From Parascardovia denticolens DSM 10105 = JCM 12538 (GTDB taxonomy: Bacteria > Actinomycetota > Actinomycetes > Actinomycetales > Bifidobacteriaceae): 64,000 nt of DNA. The DNA lies in NCBI RefSeq assembly GCF_001042675.1, contig NZ_AP012333.1, positions 1,116,001 to 1,180,000 of the forward strand. Direction: 5' to 3'. Position numbers and translations under genes: made by a program. Below, piece by piece: positions 17,461-24,704 of the stretch (position 1 is its first letter; every line of letters starts with the position of its first letter). Below the pieces are notes generated by a model. It was not told where the DNA came from. It did not search any database and saw only the letters and a list, made by a program, of their open reading frames with translations.

Positions 17461-18087
17461 TTACGAGCATAAAGACAGGAGCCGATCTACGGCCACATCC
17501 ACCGCTTCCAGCATATCAGGCAGGGGTTGGGAGGAATCGATGATGACGTCCGCCAAGGCCCGGCGGCCGGTCTCGTCCGCCTGGGCCGAAATCCTGGCCT
17601 GAGCCGCCCCTTCGCTCATCCCCCTTTGCGCGACCATGCGGCTGATGCGCGTCTTTTCGGGCGCTTCCACCGACATGATATGGTCGAAAACCAGACCATG
17701 CCTTCGAGTCTGCTCCTCTTGCTCGACCAAGAGAGGGATGTCGTGGACCACGAGGGGGCAGCCGGATTCCTGGTAGCGAGCATCTTCATCAGCAGCCAAA
17801 GCGAAGACGGCCGGGTGGATGATCCCCTCCAAACGTCGCCGGTTGCTTTCGCGATCCGATCCTGCGAAAACCTTCGTGGCCATCCAGGCCCGGTCGAGGG
17901 AGCCGTCAGACCCCAAGGCTTGAGGGCCAAAGGCTTCGACGATACGGTCCAAGGCTGGGCTCCCCGGTTCGACGGCCTTCCGAGCGAGCAAGTCATAATC
18001 GATGACCGGGATCCCCCGCTCGGCCAGATGCTTGCTGACCGTGCTTTTGCCTGCGGCGATGCCGCCCGTCAACCCTAGTCGGATCAT
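17461..18087 (-). CDS. coaE: Dephospho-CoA kinase
   Basis: 208 residues. Last step of coenzyme A synthesis, phosphorylating the 3' hydroxyl of dephospho-CoA. P-loop GLTGGIAAGKST (about 5-16), then GIPVIDYDLLARKAVEPGSP (Asp of the substrate site, about 26-45) and VHDIPLLVE (about 113-121), the standard CoaE order. Same strand as uvrB downstream; the rpsA terminator lies upstream. Start: no strong ribosome site. Confidence 0.93.
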   Translation of the reverse strand: MIRLGLTGGIAAGKSTVSKHLAERGIPVIDYDLLARKAVEPGSPALDRIVEAFGPQALGSDGSLDRAWMATKVFAGSDRESNRRRLEGIIHPAVFALAADEDARYQESGCPLVVHDIPLLVEQEEQTRRHGLVFDHIMSVEAPEKTRISRMVAQRGMSEGAAQARISAQADETGRRALADVIIDSSQPLPDMLEAVDVAVDRLLSLCS

Positions 18088-18124
18088 GAAAACCCTTTCA
18101 CCGATAATCTCGATAGCCTTATGG

Positions 18125-18182
18125 CCTTCATATAAGTCCCATAAGCCCCGTGAGCTTTATAAGCCTCGTGAGCCCCATGCGA
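18125..18182. repeat. Short degenerate repeats TAAGYCYCRTRAGC
   Basis: TAAGTCCCA, TAAGCCCCGTGAGCTTTA and TAAGCCTCGTGAGCCCCA follow one another with a period near 18 in the coaE upstream region. Confidence 0.45.
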
Positions 18183-18199
18183 AAAACGAAAACAAAAAT

Positions 18200-18233
18200 G
18201 AAAAAGAGGCGGGTCCGGTCTCCCGGATCCGCC
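18200..18233 (-). terminator. Intrinsic terminator after rpsA
   Basis: On the minus strand GGCGGATCCGG pairs with CCGGACCCGCC (one A.C mismatch, 4-base loop), followed by TCTTTTTC. Confidence 0.85.
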
Positions 18234-18289
18234 CCTTTCCGTCTTACCGTACCAAAAGAATCAGTACTACAGGTAAGGTACCGCCGAAA

Positions 18290-19771
18290 CTACTTGTTTT
18301 CGTTCAGCAGCTGCTCGCGCAGAGCGGCCAGCTGATCATCAGCAGCCAGGGTGCCTTCGGATTTGTCCGCGGAAGAATAAGAAGTGGCTTCTTCCTCGAC
18401 TTTGGCTTCAGGCTCGGCCTGACCATCCTCGGCTGCGGAAGCGGCGGCGTTCTGGAGCTCCTTGGCCACGAAAGCCTTGTGCTCCTCCCACAGGTCATGA
18501 GCGGCGGCGTACTGGGATTCCCACTCTTCACGCTGCTTCTCATAGCCTTCGATCCATTCGTTGGTCTCGGGATCGAATCCTTCCGGATACTTGTAGTTGC
18601 CGTTCTCGTCATACTCGGCGGGCATGCCGTAGAGGGCCGGATCAAAGTCCTCGGAAGCGGGGTCAACGGAATCGTTGGCCTGCTTGAGGGACAGGGAGAT
18701 GCGGCGACGGTCCAGATCCACATCGATCACCTTGACGAAGATGGTCTCGCCAGGCTTGACCACGGTCTCGGGGTTTTCCACGTGGCGGTTGGCCAGCTCG
18801 GAGATATGGATGAGGCCTTCGATGCCGTCATCAACGGAGACGAAGACACCGAACTGAACGATCTTGGTGACCTTGCCCCTGACGATCTGTCCAGGAACAT
18901 GGGTGCGCGCGAAACGCTGCCACGGATCTTCCTGGGTGGCCTTGAGGGAGAGGGAGATGCGCTCGCGGTCGAGATCGACGTCGAGCACCTCCACGGTGAC
19001 CTTGTCTCCGACCTTCACGACCTCGGATGGATGATCGATGTGCTTCCATGACAGCTCAGAAACATGGATCAGACCATCGACGCCGCCAAGATCGACGAAG
19101 GCGCCGAAGTTGACGATGGAGGAAATAGTACCTTCGCGGACCTGGCCCTTCTTCAACTGGGACAGGAAGGTCTCACGGACTTCGGACTGGGTCTCCTCCA
19201 GATACTCGCGGCGGGACAGGACCACGTTGTTGCGGTTCTTGTCAAGCTCGAGGATCTTGGCCTGGATCTTCTGGCCAATGTAAGGAGCCAAATCACGGAC
19301 ACGACGCATCTCGACCAGAGACGCGGGCAGGAAGCCACGCAGACCGATATCGACGATCAGACCGCCCTTGACGGCTTCGATGACGGTACCTTCGACCACG
19401 CCATCGGCTTCCTTGATCTTCTCCACATCGCCCCAGGCGCGTTCGTACTGAGCGCGCTTCTTGGAGAGGATGAGACGGCCTTCCTTGTCTTCCTTGGTCA
19501 CGACCAGGGCTTCGATGGTGTCGCCGACTTCGACGACATCCTCAGGAGTCACGTCCTTCTTGATGGAGAGTTCTTTCGAAGGAATCACACCTTCGGTCTT
19601 GTAGCCGATGTCCAGGAGAACTTCGTCATGATCGATCTTGACGACAGTGCCCTCGACCAAGTCACCATCGTCGAAGTTCTTGATGGTGGAATCGACTGCC
19701 TTGATGAAGTCATCGACGGTGCCGATGTCGTTGATCGCCACCTTTTCGACTTCCGCTTTGTTATCTGTCAT
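18290..19771 (-). CDS. rpsA: 30S ribosomal protein S1
   Basis: 493 residues. It binds mRNA on the small subunit and helps start translation. Four S1 (OB-fold) repeats at about 33-104, 114-186, 200-274 and 286-362, the last two being the best conserved (IVNFGAFVDLGGVDGLIHVSEL; IVQFGVFVSVDDGIEGLIHISEL). Four repeats is the usual actinobacterial form, against six in E. coli. The C-terminal 130 residues are acidic and without further repeats. No Shine-Dalgarno precedes the ATG; instead a perfect 10-bp hairpin lies in the leader. Confidence 0.95.
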   Translation of the reverse strand: MTDNKAEVEKVAINDIGTVDDFIKAVDSTIKNFDDGDLVEGTVVKIDHDEVLLDIGYKTEGVIPSKELSIKKDVTPEDVVEVGDTIEALVVTKEDKEGRLILSKKRAQYERAWGDVEKIKEADGVVEGTVIEAVKGGLIVDIGLRGFLPASLVEMRRVRDLAPYIGQKIQAKILELDKNRNNVVLSRREYLEETQSEVRETFLSQLKKGQVREGTISSIVNFGAFVDLGGVDGLIHVSELSWKHIDHPSEVVKVGDKVTVEVLDVDLDRERISLSLKATQEDPWQRFARTHVPGQIVRGKVTKIVQFGVFVSVDDGIEGLIHISELANRHVENPETVVKPGETIFVKVIDVDLDRRRISLSLKQANDSVDPASEDFDPALYGMPAEYDENGNYKYPEGFDPETNEWIEGYEKQREEWESQYAAAHDLWEEHKAFVAKELQNAAASAAEDGQAEPEAKVEEEATSYSSADKSEGTLAADDQLAALREQLLNENK

Positions 19772-19819
19772 TGAATGATTTTCTGATAGTAAATGGATAA
19801 TACTCGATTTTCTTTTATG

Positions 19820-19844
19820 CCGGGGAAGGATTACCCTTCCCCGG
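19820..19844 (-). promoter_or_regulatory. Perfect hairpin in the rpsA leader
   Basis: CCGGGGAAGG and CCTTCCCCGG pair over 10 bp with a 5-base loop, about 48 bases before the rpsA ATG. On the minus strand it is followed by an A-rich, not T-rich, stretch, so it does not look like a terminator for folD. A role in control of rpsA translation is inferred. Confidence 0.5.
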
Positions 19845-19878
19845 TTCTGCGCCCTGTGACGGACACAGTCAAGTATTC

Positions 19879-19908
19879 ATGATACCGGAAACCATCTACC
19901 AAAGCCAA
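19879..19908 (-). promoter_or_regulatory. Candidate rpsA promoter
   Basis: Minus strand: TTGGCT, 18 bases, TATCAT. This would give a leader of about 100 bases containing the hairpin at 19820-19844. Confidence 0.5.
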
Positions 19909-19989
19909 GGAAAAGGCCGGATGACCGGCGTCGGAGCCGGCGTCGGACCTTTGAGACCGCCAAAGGCGAGGGCGACCGGGGCGAAAGCC

Positions 19990-20868
19990 TCAGCGGACCT
20001 TGCGCTCGGCCATATCCACCACGTTGGATAGGAGCATGGCCCTGGTCATGGGACCCACCCCTCCCGGGTTGGGGCTGTAAGCGGAAACAAGCGGATAGCA
20101 AGCCGGGTCCACATCCCCTTGGATGCGCCAGCGGCCGGACTCCTCATCCCATACGCGGGAAACGCCCACGTCGATGAGGACGGTCCCTGGCTTGATCATG
20201 TCCGGACGGATGAAGTGGGCCTGGCCGATGGCCGAGATGATCACATCAGCCCGCCGGGTCTTGTCGGCGATGTCCCGGGTCTTGGAATGGCAGAGGGTGA
20301 CGGTGGCGTCCACCCCCTTGGTGGTCAGCAGCATGCCCATGGTTCGCCCGATGGTGATCCCCCGGCCGAGGACGCACACGTCCTTCCCGGCCAAGTCCAC
20401 CCCGTAGTCGTCCAAAAGGGTGAGGATACCCCGGGGGGTGCAAGGCATGGGGACGTCGTCGATGCCTGTGGTGTGCAGGACCAGGCGCCCCAGATTGTAA
20501 GGATGCATGCCGTCGGCGTCTTTGGCCGGATTGACGTGGTCGATGATGGCGTCGGGGTCCATGGACTGGGGTAAAGGCAGCTGGACGATGAATCCCGTGC
20601 AGGCGGGGTCGCTGTTGAGCCTTTCGATGGCTTCGATCACCTGGCCGGCCGAAGCGGTTTCAGGAAGGTCCAGACGCAAGGATCTGATTCCGATCTCCTT
20701 ACAATCCTTATGCTTTCCGGCCACGTATTTGACCGAGCCCGGGTCTTGCCCAACCAGGAGGGTGGCCAGGCCCGGTTCATAGCCCTGGGCGTTCACCTTC
20801 AGCACGCGAGCGCGCAGATCATCCTTGATTTTGGCGGCCGTAGCTTTCCCATCCAGCACCAGCGGCAT
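19990..20868 (-). CDS. folD: Bifunctional methylenetetrahydrofolate dehydrogenase / methenyl-THF cyclohydrolase
   Basis: 292 residues. Makes 10-formyl-THF from 5,10-methylene-THF for purine and formyl-Met synthesis. The catalytic domain has SVKYVAGKHKDCKEIGI (usual Y-x-x-x-K, with K54-like Lys) and FIVQLPLPQSMD; the NADP domain has VLGRGITIGRTMGMLL, and the signature PGGVGPMTRAML is at about 267-278. Family VLGRS reads VLGRG here. Start at the ATG at 20868 follows an AAGGAATGC segment. Its stop lies just upstream of the rpsA promoter. Confidence 0.95.
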   Translation of the reverse strand: MPLVLDGKATAAKIKDDLRARVLKVNAQGYEPGLATLLVGQDPGSVKYVAGKHKDCKEIGIRSLRLDLPETASAGQVIEAIERLNSDPACTGFIVQLPLPQSMDPDAIIDHVNPAKDADGMHPYNLGRLVLHTTGIDDVPMPCTPRGILTLLDDYGVDLAGKDVCVLGRGITIGRTMGMLLTTKGVDATVTLCHSKTRDIADKTRRADVIISAIGQAHFIRPDMIKPGTVLIDVGVSRVWDEESGRWRIQGDVDPACYPLVSAYSPNPGGVGPMTRAMLLSNVVDMAERKVR

Positions 20869-20970
20869 AGCATTCCTTTCACCCCAAGGGAATAGTCCCC
20901 TTCATCATATCCAGACACTCAGGCATTTGCATTTATCCTGGGGGCAGAGGAGAATAGCTGTGGGATGATA

Positions 20971-20999
20971 TTGCGACATTTTAACAACAAGGTTACCGT
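20971..20999 (+). promoter_or_regulatory. Candidate promoter of the metal-binding lipoprotein gene
   Basis: TTGCGA, 17 bases, TACCGT, ending 27 bases before the ATG at 21027. No clear Zur or MntR box was found around it. Confidence 0.3.
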
Positions 21000-21026
21000 C
21001 ATCATTCTGTAGAAAAGAGTGCACCT

Positions 21027-22037
21027 ATGCGCGCCACTATCATCAAGACCAGTCAGAAGAATCATCATCGTTTTTCTTCTTCGCTTCTGATGGCTCTTGC
21101 CATTATTATGACCACTGCCATGCTTTTGACGACAGCAGGTTGCGGAGCTCCTCGTTCAGACAAGAGTCCGACGCAAGGCAAAACAAATCAGTCCCAGCCG
21201 ATCTCCGTGGTCGCCTCCATCAATCAGTGGGGGATCCTGGCTCAGGAGTTGGGCGGAGACCAGGTGAAAGTCACATCGATCCTGAAGAACACCAAGGTCG
21301 ATGCTCATGAGTTCTCCCCTACTTCAGCGGATTTGGCTACTATTTCCCAGGCGGAACTCCTGCTGGCGAATGGAGCCGGCTACGACTCCTGGGCGACCAA
21401 GTCGACCAGCAAATCCGTGACCACGGTCAACGCCGCCTCCACTATCGGAGCCGAAGAAGGGGACAACCCTCATCTTTGGTTCTCCTCCGAGGTCCGCAAC
21501 AAGATGGCTGTCGCCATCCGCGACGCTTACATCAATGCCCGCCCTGCGAAAAAGGCCACTTTCACCAGGCTCTACAAGGCATGGTCGCAGAAGGAATCCT
21601 CTTTGGACAAGAAGCTCAAGGCCTTCGCCAAAGATCATAAGGACCGCCCCTATGCGGCCACAGAATCCGTGGCCTACTATCTGCTGGCCGACATGGGCAT
21701 GAAGGACGCGACTCCTCAGGCTTATGGCCGCGCCATCCAAAACGAATCGGAGCCTTCGGCAAACGATTTGTCTGACTTCCAATCCCTGATTGAGAAAAAG
21801 AAAATCGATTTCCTGGTCACTAACCCCCAGGAGGCCTCCGACGCCAGTAATCTTCTGATGGGTACCGCAGGCAAGTCCGGGGTCCCCACCGTGGAGATCA
21901 CCGAGCAGGTTCCTGACAAATATAAGACGCAAACCGATTGGATTGGCGACTTGGTGAACGCCATCTCCCGGAAGATGTCCACCGCTGACGGCACGGATTC
22001 CACGGCTCCCAGCCAGTCCAGCGATAATAAGTCCTGA
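21027..22037 (+). CDS. Zinc/manganese ABC transporter substrate-binding lipoprotein
   Basis: 336 residues. A lipoprotein signal (hydrophobic about 20-38, lipobox TTAGC with Cys at about 39) anchors it outside the membrane. The mature part is a cluster A-I (ZnuA/MntA-type) metal receptor: SVVASINQWGILAQELGG at the start, the metal-ligand His in VDAHEFSPTSADLA (about 92), and NPHLWFSSE with a second His. The usual long His-rich loop of zinc-specific members is absent, so zinc versus manganese cannot be decided. A Ser-rich tail closes it. A terminator directly after the stop separates it from the ATPase and permease genes. Confidence 0.88.
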   Translation: MRATIIKTSQKNHHRFSSSLLMALAIIMTTAMLLTTAGCGAPRSDKSPTQGKTNQSQPISVVASINQWGILAQELGGDQVKVTSILKNTKVDAHEFSPTSADLATISQAELLLANGAGYDSWATKSTSKSVTTVNAASTIGAEEGDNPHLWFSSEVRNKMAVAIRDAYINARPAKKATFTRLYKAWSQKESSLDKKLKAFAKDHKDRPYAATESVAYYLLADMGMKDATPQAYGRAIQNESEPSANDLSDFQSLIEKKKIDFLVTNPQEASDASNLLMGTAGKSGVPTVEITEQVPDKYKTQTDWIGDLVNAISRKMSTADGTDSTAPSQSSDNKS

Positions 22038-22076
22038 AAATAAATCCTGTTTGCAATAAGACAGGGTTTAAGATGA

Positions 22077-22110
22077 GGGGAGGATAAGCCTGCAGGCCCC
22101 TCCCCTTTTC
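22077..22110 (+). terminator. Terminator between the binding-protein gene and the transporter genes
   Basis: GGGGAGG pairs with CCTCCCC, enclosing a palindromic CCTGCAGG, followed by TTTTCCTT. It probably lets the binding protein be made in excess of the ATPase and permease. Confidence 0.7.
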
Positions 22111-22119
22111 CTTGATAAA

Positions 22120-22147
22120 TTGATAATCCTGACACTGAATCGATAAT
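22120..22147 (+). promoter_or_regulatory. Candidate promoter for the ATPase-permease pair
   Basis: TTGATA, 16 bases, GATAAT, 30 bases before the ATG at 22177. The region just after holds overlapping ATCGAT words that could be an operator. Confidence 0.5.
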
Positions 22148-22176
22148 CGATCGATATTCGCGCTAGAGAAGGCTCT

Positions 22177-23058
22177 ATGACCCCTATGACCGACCAAGCT
22201 TGTATCCGTTTCACCGGAGCCGCCATACGCCGCGGCGACCGCCTTATCTGGTCCCAAGGCGATTTCTCCATCCCCAGCGGCTCCGTCACCGCTATCGTCG
22301 GGACCAATGGAGCTGGGAAAACCACCATGATTGCTGTGGAGCTCGGGCTTCTGCGCCTATCCGAGGGATCGGTAGAAGTCCTAGGCAAATCTGCCGGTGC
22401 AGCAAATAAAAGCATCGGTTACGTCCCCCAGAACTACGAAGCAGTTGGGGACAGCAACATAACCGTGACCGAGTCCGTCCTCCTTGGCTTGACCGGGACT
22501 TCCTTCGGTTGGCATTACACCAGCAAGAAGCAGAAGGCCAAAGCGGCGGAAGTCGTTGATTTCGTCGGTCTGCATGATTACGCCTTCGCCCGGCTGTCCG
22601 ACCTTTCCGGTGGCCAAAGGCAACGAGCGGCCATCGCCCAGGCCCTGGTCGGAGATCCTGAGCTTCTGCTGCTGGACGAACCCTTGGCCAACCTGGACAT
22701 GGCCAGCCAGTCCTCCTTGGTCGACCTTCTGGCCAAGCTCAACCATCAGGAAGGCATCACCATCCAAGTGGTCTCCCACGATCTCAACATGCTCCTGCCC
22801 ATCCTGACCGGAGCCGTTTACCTTCTGGACGGGCACCCCCATTACTCCCCCATCGACGGGGTCTTGAACTCAGACCTTCTGACCCATCTGTACGGGACGA
22901 AGGTGGAGGTGATCACCACGCCCCAAGGCGACATGTTCGTCACCCATGACAGCGACCTGGAACCGGCCTCCCGAACCTATCACGACATCCATCAGACCAG
23001 CGAGGCGGCGACTTTCCACACCAATCCTTCCTGCAAGAATTCTCAAAACCAGAGGTGA
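22177..23058 (+). CDS. Zinc/manganese ABC transporter ATP-binding protein
   Basis: 293 residues. Walker A GTNGAGKTTM (about 44-53), Q-loop VPQNYEA, signature LSGGQRQRAAIAQAL (about 145-159), Walker B LLLLDEPLANLD (about 165-176), switch His in QVVSHDLNM. This is the cytoplasmic ATPase that drives uptake of the metal delivered by the lipoprotein at 21027. After about residue 240 comes a tail of about 50 residues that usual ZnuC/MntB proteins lack; it contains several His and Cys-poor polar sequence. Start: AGAAGG 4-5 bases before the first ATG. The permease starts 7 bases after its stop. Confidence 0.9.
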   Translation: MTPMTDQACIRFTGAAIRRGDRLIWSQGDFSIPSGSVTAIVGTNGAGKTTMIAVELGLLRLSEGSVEVLGKSAGAANKSIGYVPQNYEAVGDSNITVTESVLLGLTGTSFGWHYTSKKQKAKAAEVVDFVGLHDYAFARLSDLSGGQRQRAAIAQALVGDPELLLLDEPLANLDMASQSSLVDLLAKLNHQEGITIQVVSHDLNMLLPILTGAVYLLDGHPHYSPIDGVLNSDLLTHLYGTKVEVITTPQGDMFVTHDSDLEPASRTYHDIHQTSEAATFHTNPSCKNSQNQR

Positions 23059-23065
23059 TCCCGCT

Positions 23066-23896
23066 ATGATTACTTTCTTCCAGTACAGTCCTTTATGGCT
23101 GCAGACCTTACAGGCCCCCTTCATGAAGCACGCTTTTCTGGCCGGCTTGCTCATCGCCATCGCGGCAGGGGTCATGGGCTATTTCACTATCTGCCGGCAA
23201 TCCGCCTTTGCCGCCCATGCCCTGGCCCACATCGGCCTTCCGGGAGCCACTTTAGCCGTGCTTTTGGGCCTCCCCATCTCTATCGGCATGGGGGCCTTCG
23301 CTTTGGGCGGCGGCCTGGCCATCGGCGCCTTAGGAAAGAAGGCCAGCCAGAGGGAAATCGCTACAGGGACCGTTTTGGCCTTCGCCACCGGCTTGGGGTT
23401 CTACTTCGCCCGCATGACCTCCCAAGCCACGCAACAGCTGCAGAACATCCTTTTCGGGTCCATCCTGACCATCACGGAAGACCAGCTTCTGGGCTTCGCC
23501 ATCTTCGATCTCTTCCTGGTCCTGGTCATCAGCCTGATCTTCCATCCCCTGCTTTTCTCCTCAATCGACGAGCAGGTCGCCCGAGCCAAAGGCGTGCCCA
23601 TCTCCCTGATGAACGTGCTTTTCATGGCCCTTATGGCCGGGGTCATCACCGTCGCCGTACCTGCGGTCGGAACCTTGCTCATCTTCGCCTTGGTCATTAC
23701 TCCGGCTTCCACGGCTTGTATGATGACCAAGTCCCCCTTCCGAGTCATCGTCGTTTCGACCTTTCTCTGCTTGGTTTGTATTTGGTTGGGTTTGATTGTA
23801 TCCACCATGTTGAATCTGCCGCCCAGCTTCGTCATCGTCACTTTCAGCACGCTGTTATGGCTGCTGACACGTCTGATTTCCGGGCGAAAGAGCTAG
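23066..23896 (+). CDS. Zinc/manganese ABC transporter permease (ABC-3 family)
   Basis: 276 residues from the ATG at 23066, which has AGAGGTGA about 7 bases upstream; an in-frame start at 22946 would lie inside the ATPase gene. Eight or so hydrophobic helices. The N-terminal pattern FMKHAFLAGLLIAIAAGVMGYFTICRQSAFAAHALAHIGLPGA is characteristic of the family (shown here in part: AHALAHIGLPGATLAVLLG), and a second family helix has AVPAVGTLLIFALVITPAS. Likely forms a homodimer with the ATPase at 22177. Last gene of the importer; the A+T-rich pseudogene region begins right after it. Confidence 0.9.
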   Translation: MITFFQYSPLWLQTLQAPFMKHAFLAGLLIAIAAGVMGYFTICRQSAFAAHALAHIGLPGATLAVLLGLPISIGMGAFALGGGLAIGALGKKASQREIATGTVLAFATGLGFYFARMTSQATQQLQNILFGSILTITEDQLLGFAIFDLFLVLVISLIFHPLLFSSIDEQVARAKGVPISLMNVLFMALMAGVITVAVPAVGTLLIFALVITPASTACMMTKSPFRVIVVSTFLCLVCIWLGLIVSTMLNLPPSFVIVTFSTLLWLLTRLISGRKS

Positions 23897-23955
23897 ACTT
23901 CCTCTGACGAATGGCGAAGACGTGAAGATGGCGGAAGAGAAGCCTGCTCCTCACT

Positions 23956-24579
23956 ATGCCCTCAGCGCTAATGAAACGGAAGAATGAAACGGAAGAACTG
24001 CTTCAACGAGACCAGCGGCTGTCCGAATTCGAGAAAGCAGCCAGTCCAAAGGAAAGAAGGAAGATTCTTTCCCCGATCCAGCTCCTCATCGTCTTTTATC
24101 TGCATCGGGCTCGTTATCTTCATCGGAATAAAGGTAAACCAGACCATTCAAGAAAGAAAAGCCTTCCAAGCGGAAATGGTCCGGATAGTCCACTCAGACA
24201 AAAATATGAAAATCATTAAAAAACACCACTAAACTGGGGCGCTTATGCATTGACCTCTCGCAGGTTCATCAAATCCTATCAGATAGATGACTCCACCATC
24301 AAGCACAACCCCATGGGAGGAATTGATTACTCTTTAGTAATCAATGATGCCAAAAACTACACAATGGATATGGGCATAGTCCTTTCACAAGGTTCAATCG
24401 GGCACATGATAGGCAGTGGATCCCCATCAGTAGAACTTATGGTCAAGTTGCATGACGTATACGGAGACAACGCGACTCCACAGGTCAGAGAATGGGTTAA
24501 GAGCGAAATCGAGGACGACGGTCCAAAATGGAGGGAAAAATTCATAATCCCAGGTTTAATGATCTTTTCTACTAAATAA
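23956..24579 (+). pseudogene. Decayed DUF1310-like small membrane-anchored protein
   Basis: Joining three frames restores one protein: charged start (KRKNETEELLQRDQRL), a membrane helix (LLIVF then ICIGLVIFIGIKV), and a domain with MVRIVHSDKNMK and IDDSTIKHNPMGGIDYSLV. The last motif closely recalls DUF1310, a family found mainly in streptococci and lactobacilli. The first break is a T run of four at 24094-24097 (one T too many), the second lies near 24224-24230 (frame lost across CACCACTAA). No single frame encodes the whole. Base composition is much richer in A+T than the neighbours. It stands directly upstream of the broken lipase gene, as a partner or immunity gene would; that role is inferred. 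Confidence 0.65.
23971..23996 (+). repeat. Perfect 13-bp tandem duplication
   Basis: ATGAAACGGAAGA occurs twice in a row. Thirteen is not a multiple of three, so the duplication itself shifts the frame at the start of the DUF1310-like pseudogene. Confidence 0.85.
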
Positions 24580-24674
24580 GCAAATCAGCTGATCTCTGTA
24601 AATCGATAGTAACTAATTAGGTAAGCTCTCCGTAAGTCTAAGTTTATTATTTCTCAATTAAATTTTAGTTTCTT

Positions 24675-24680
24675 TTATAA
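24675..24680 (+). promoter_or_regulatory. Possible -10 of the lipase pseudogene
   Basis: A perfect TATAAT 24 bases before the ATG at 24705, in A+T-rich DNA with no clear -35. The spacer 24580-24704 holds nothing else recognisable. Confidence 0.3.
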
Positions 24681-24704
24681 TCAATCTTTTAGAAAGTGAT
24701 ATTG

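Noticed and set aside
20941-21026. Zur or MntR operator before the metal-binding lipoprotein gene
   Set aside because: No palindrome close to known Zur or MntR consensus could be found by eye.
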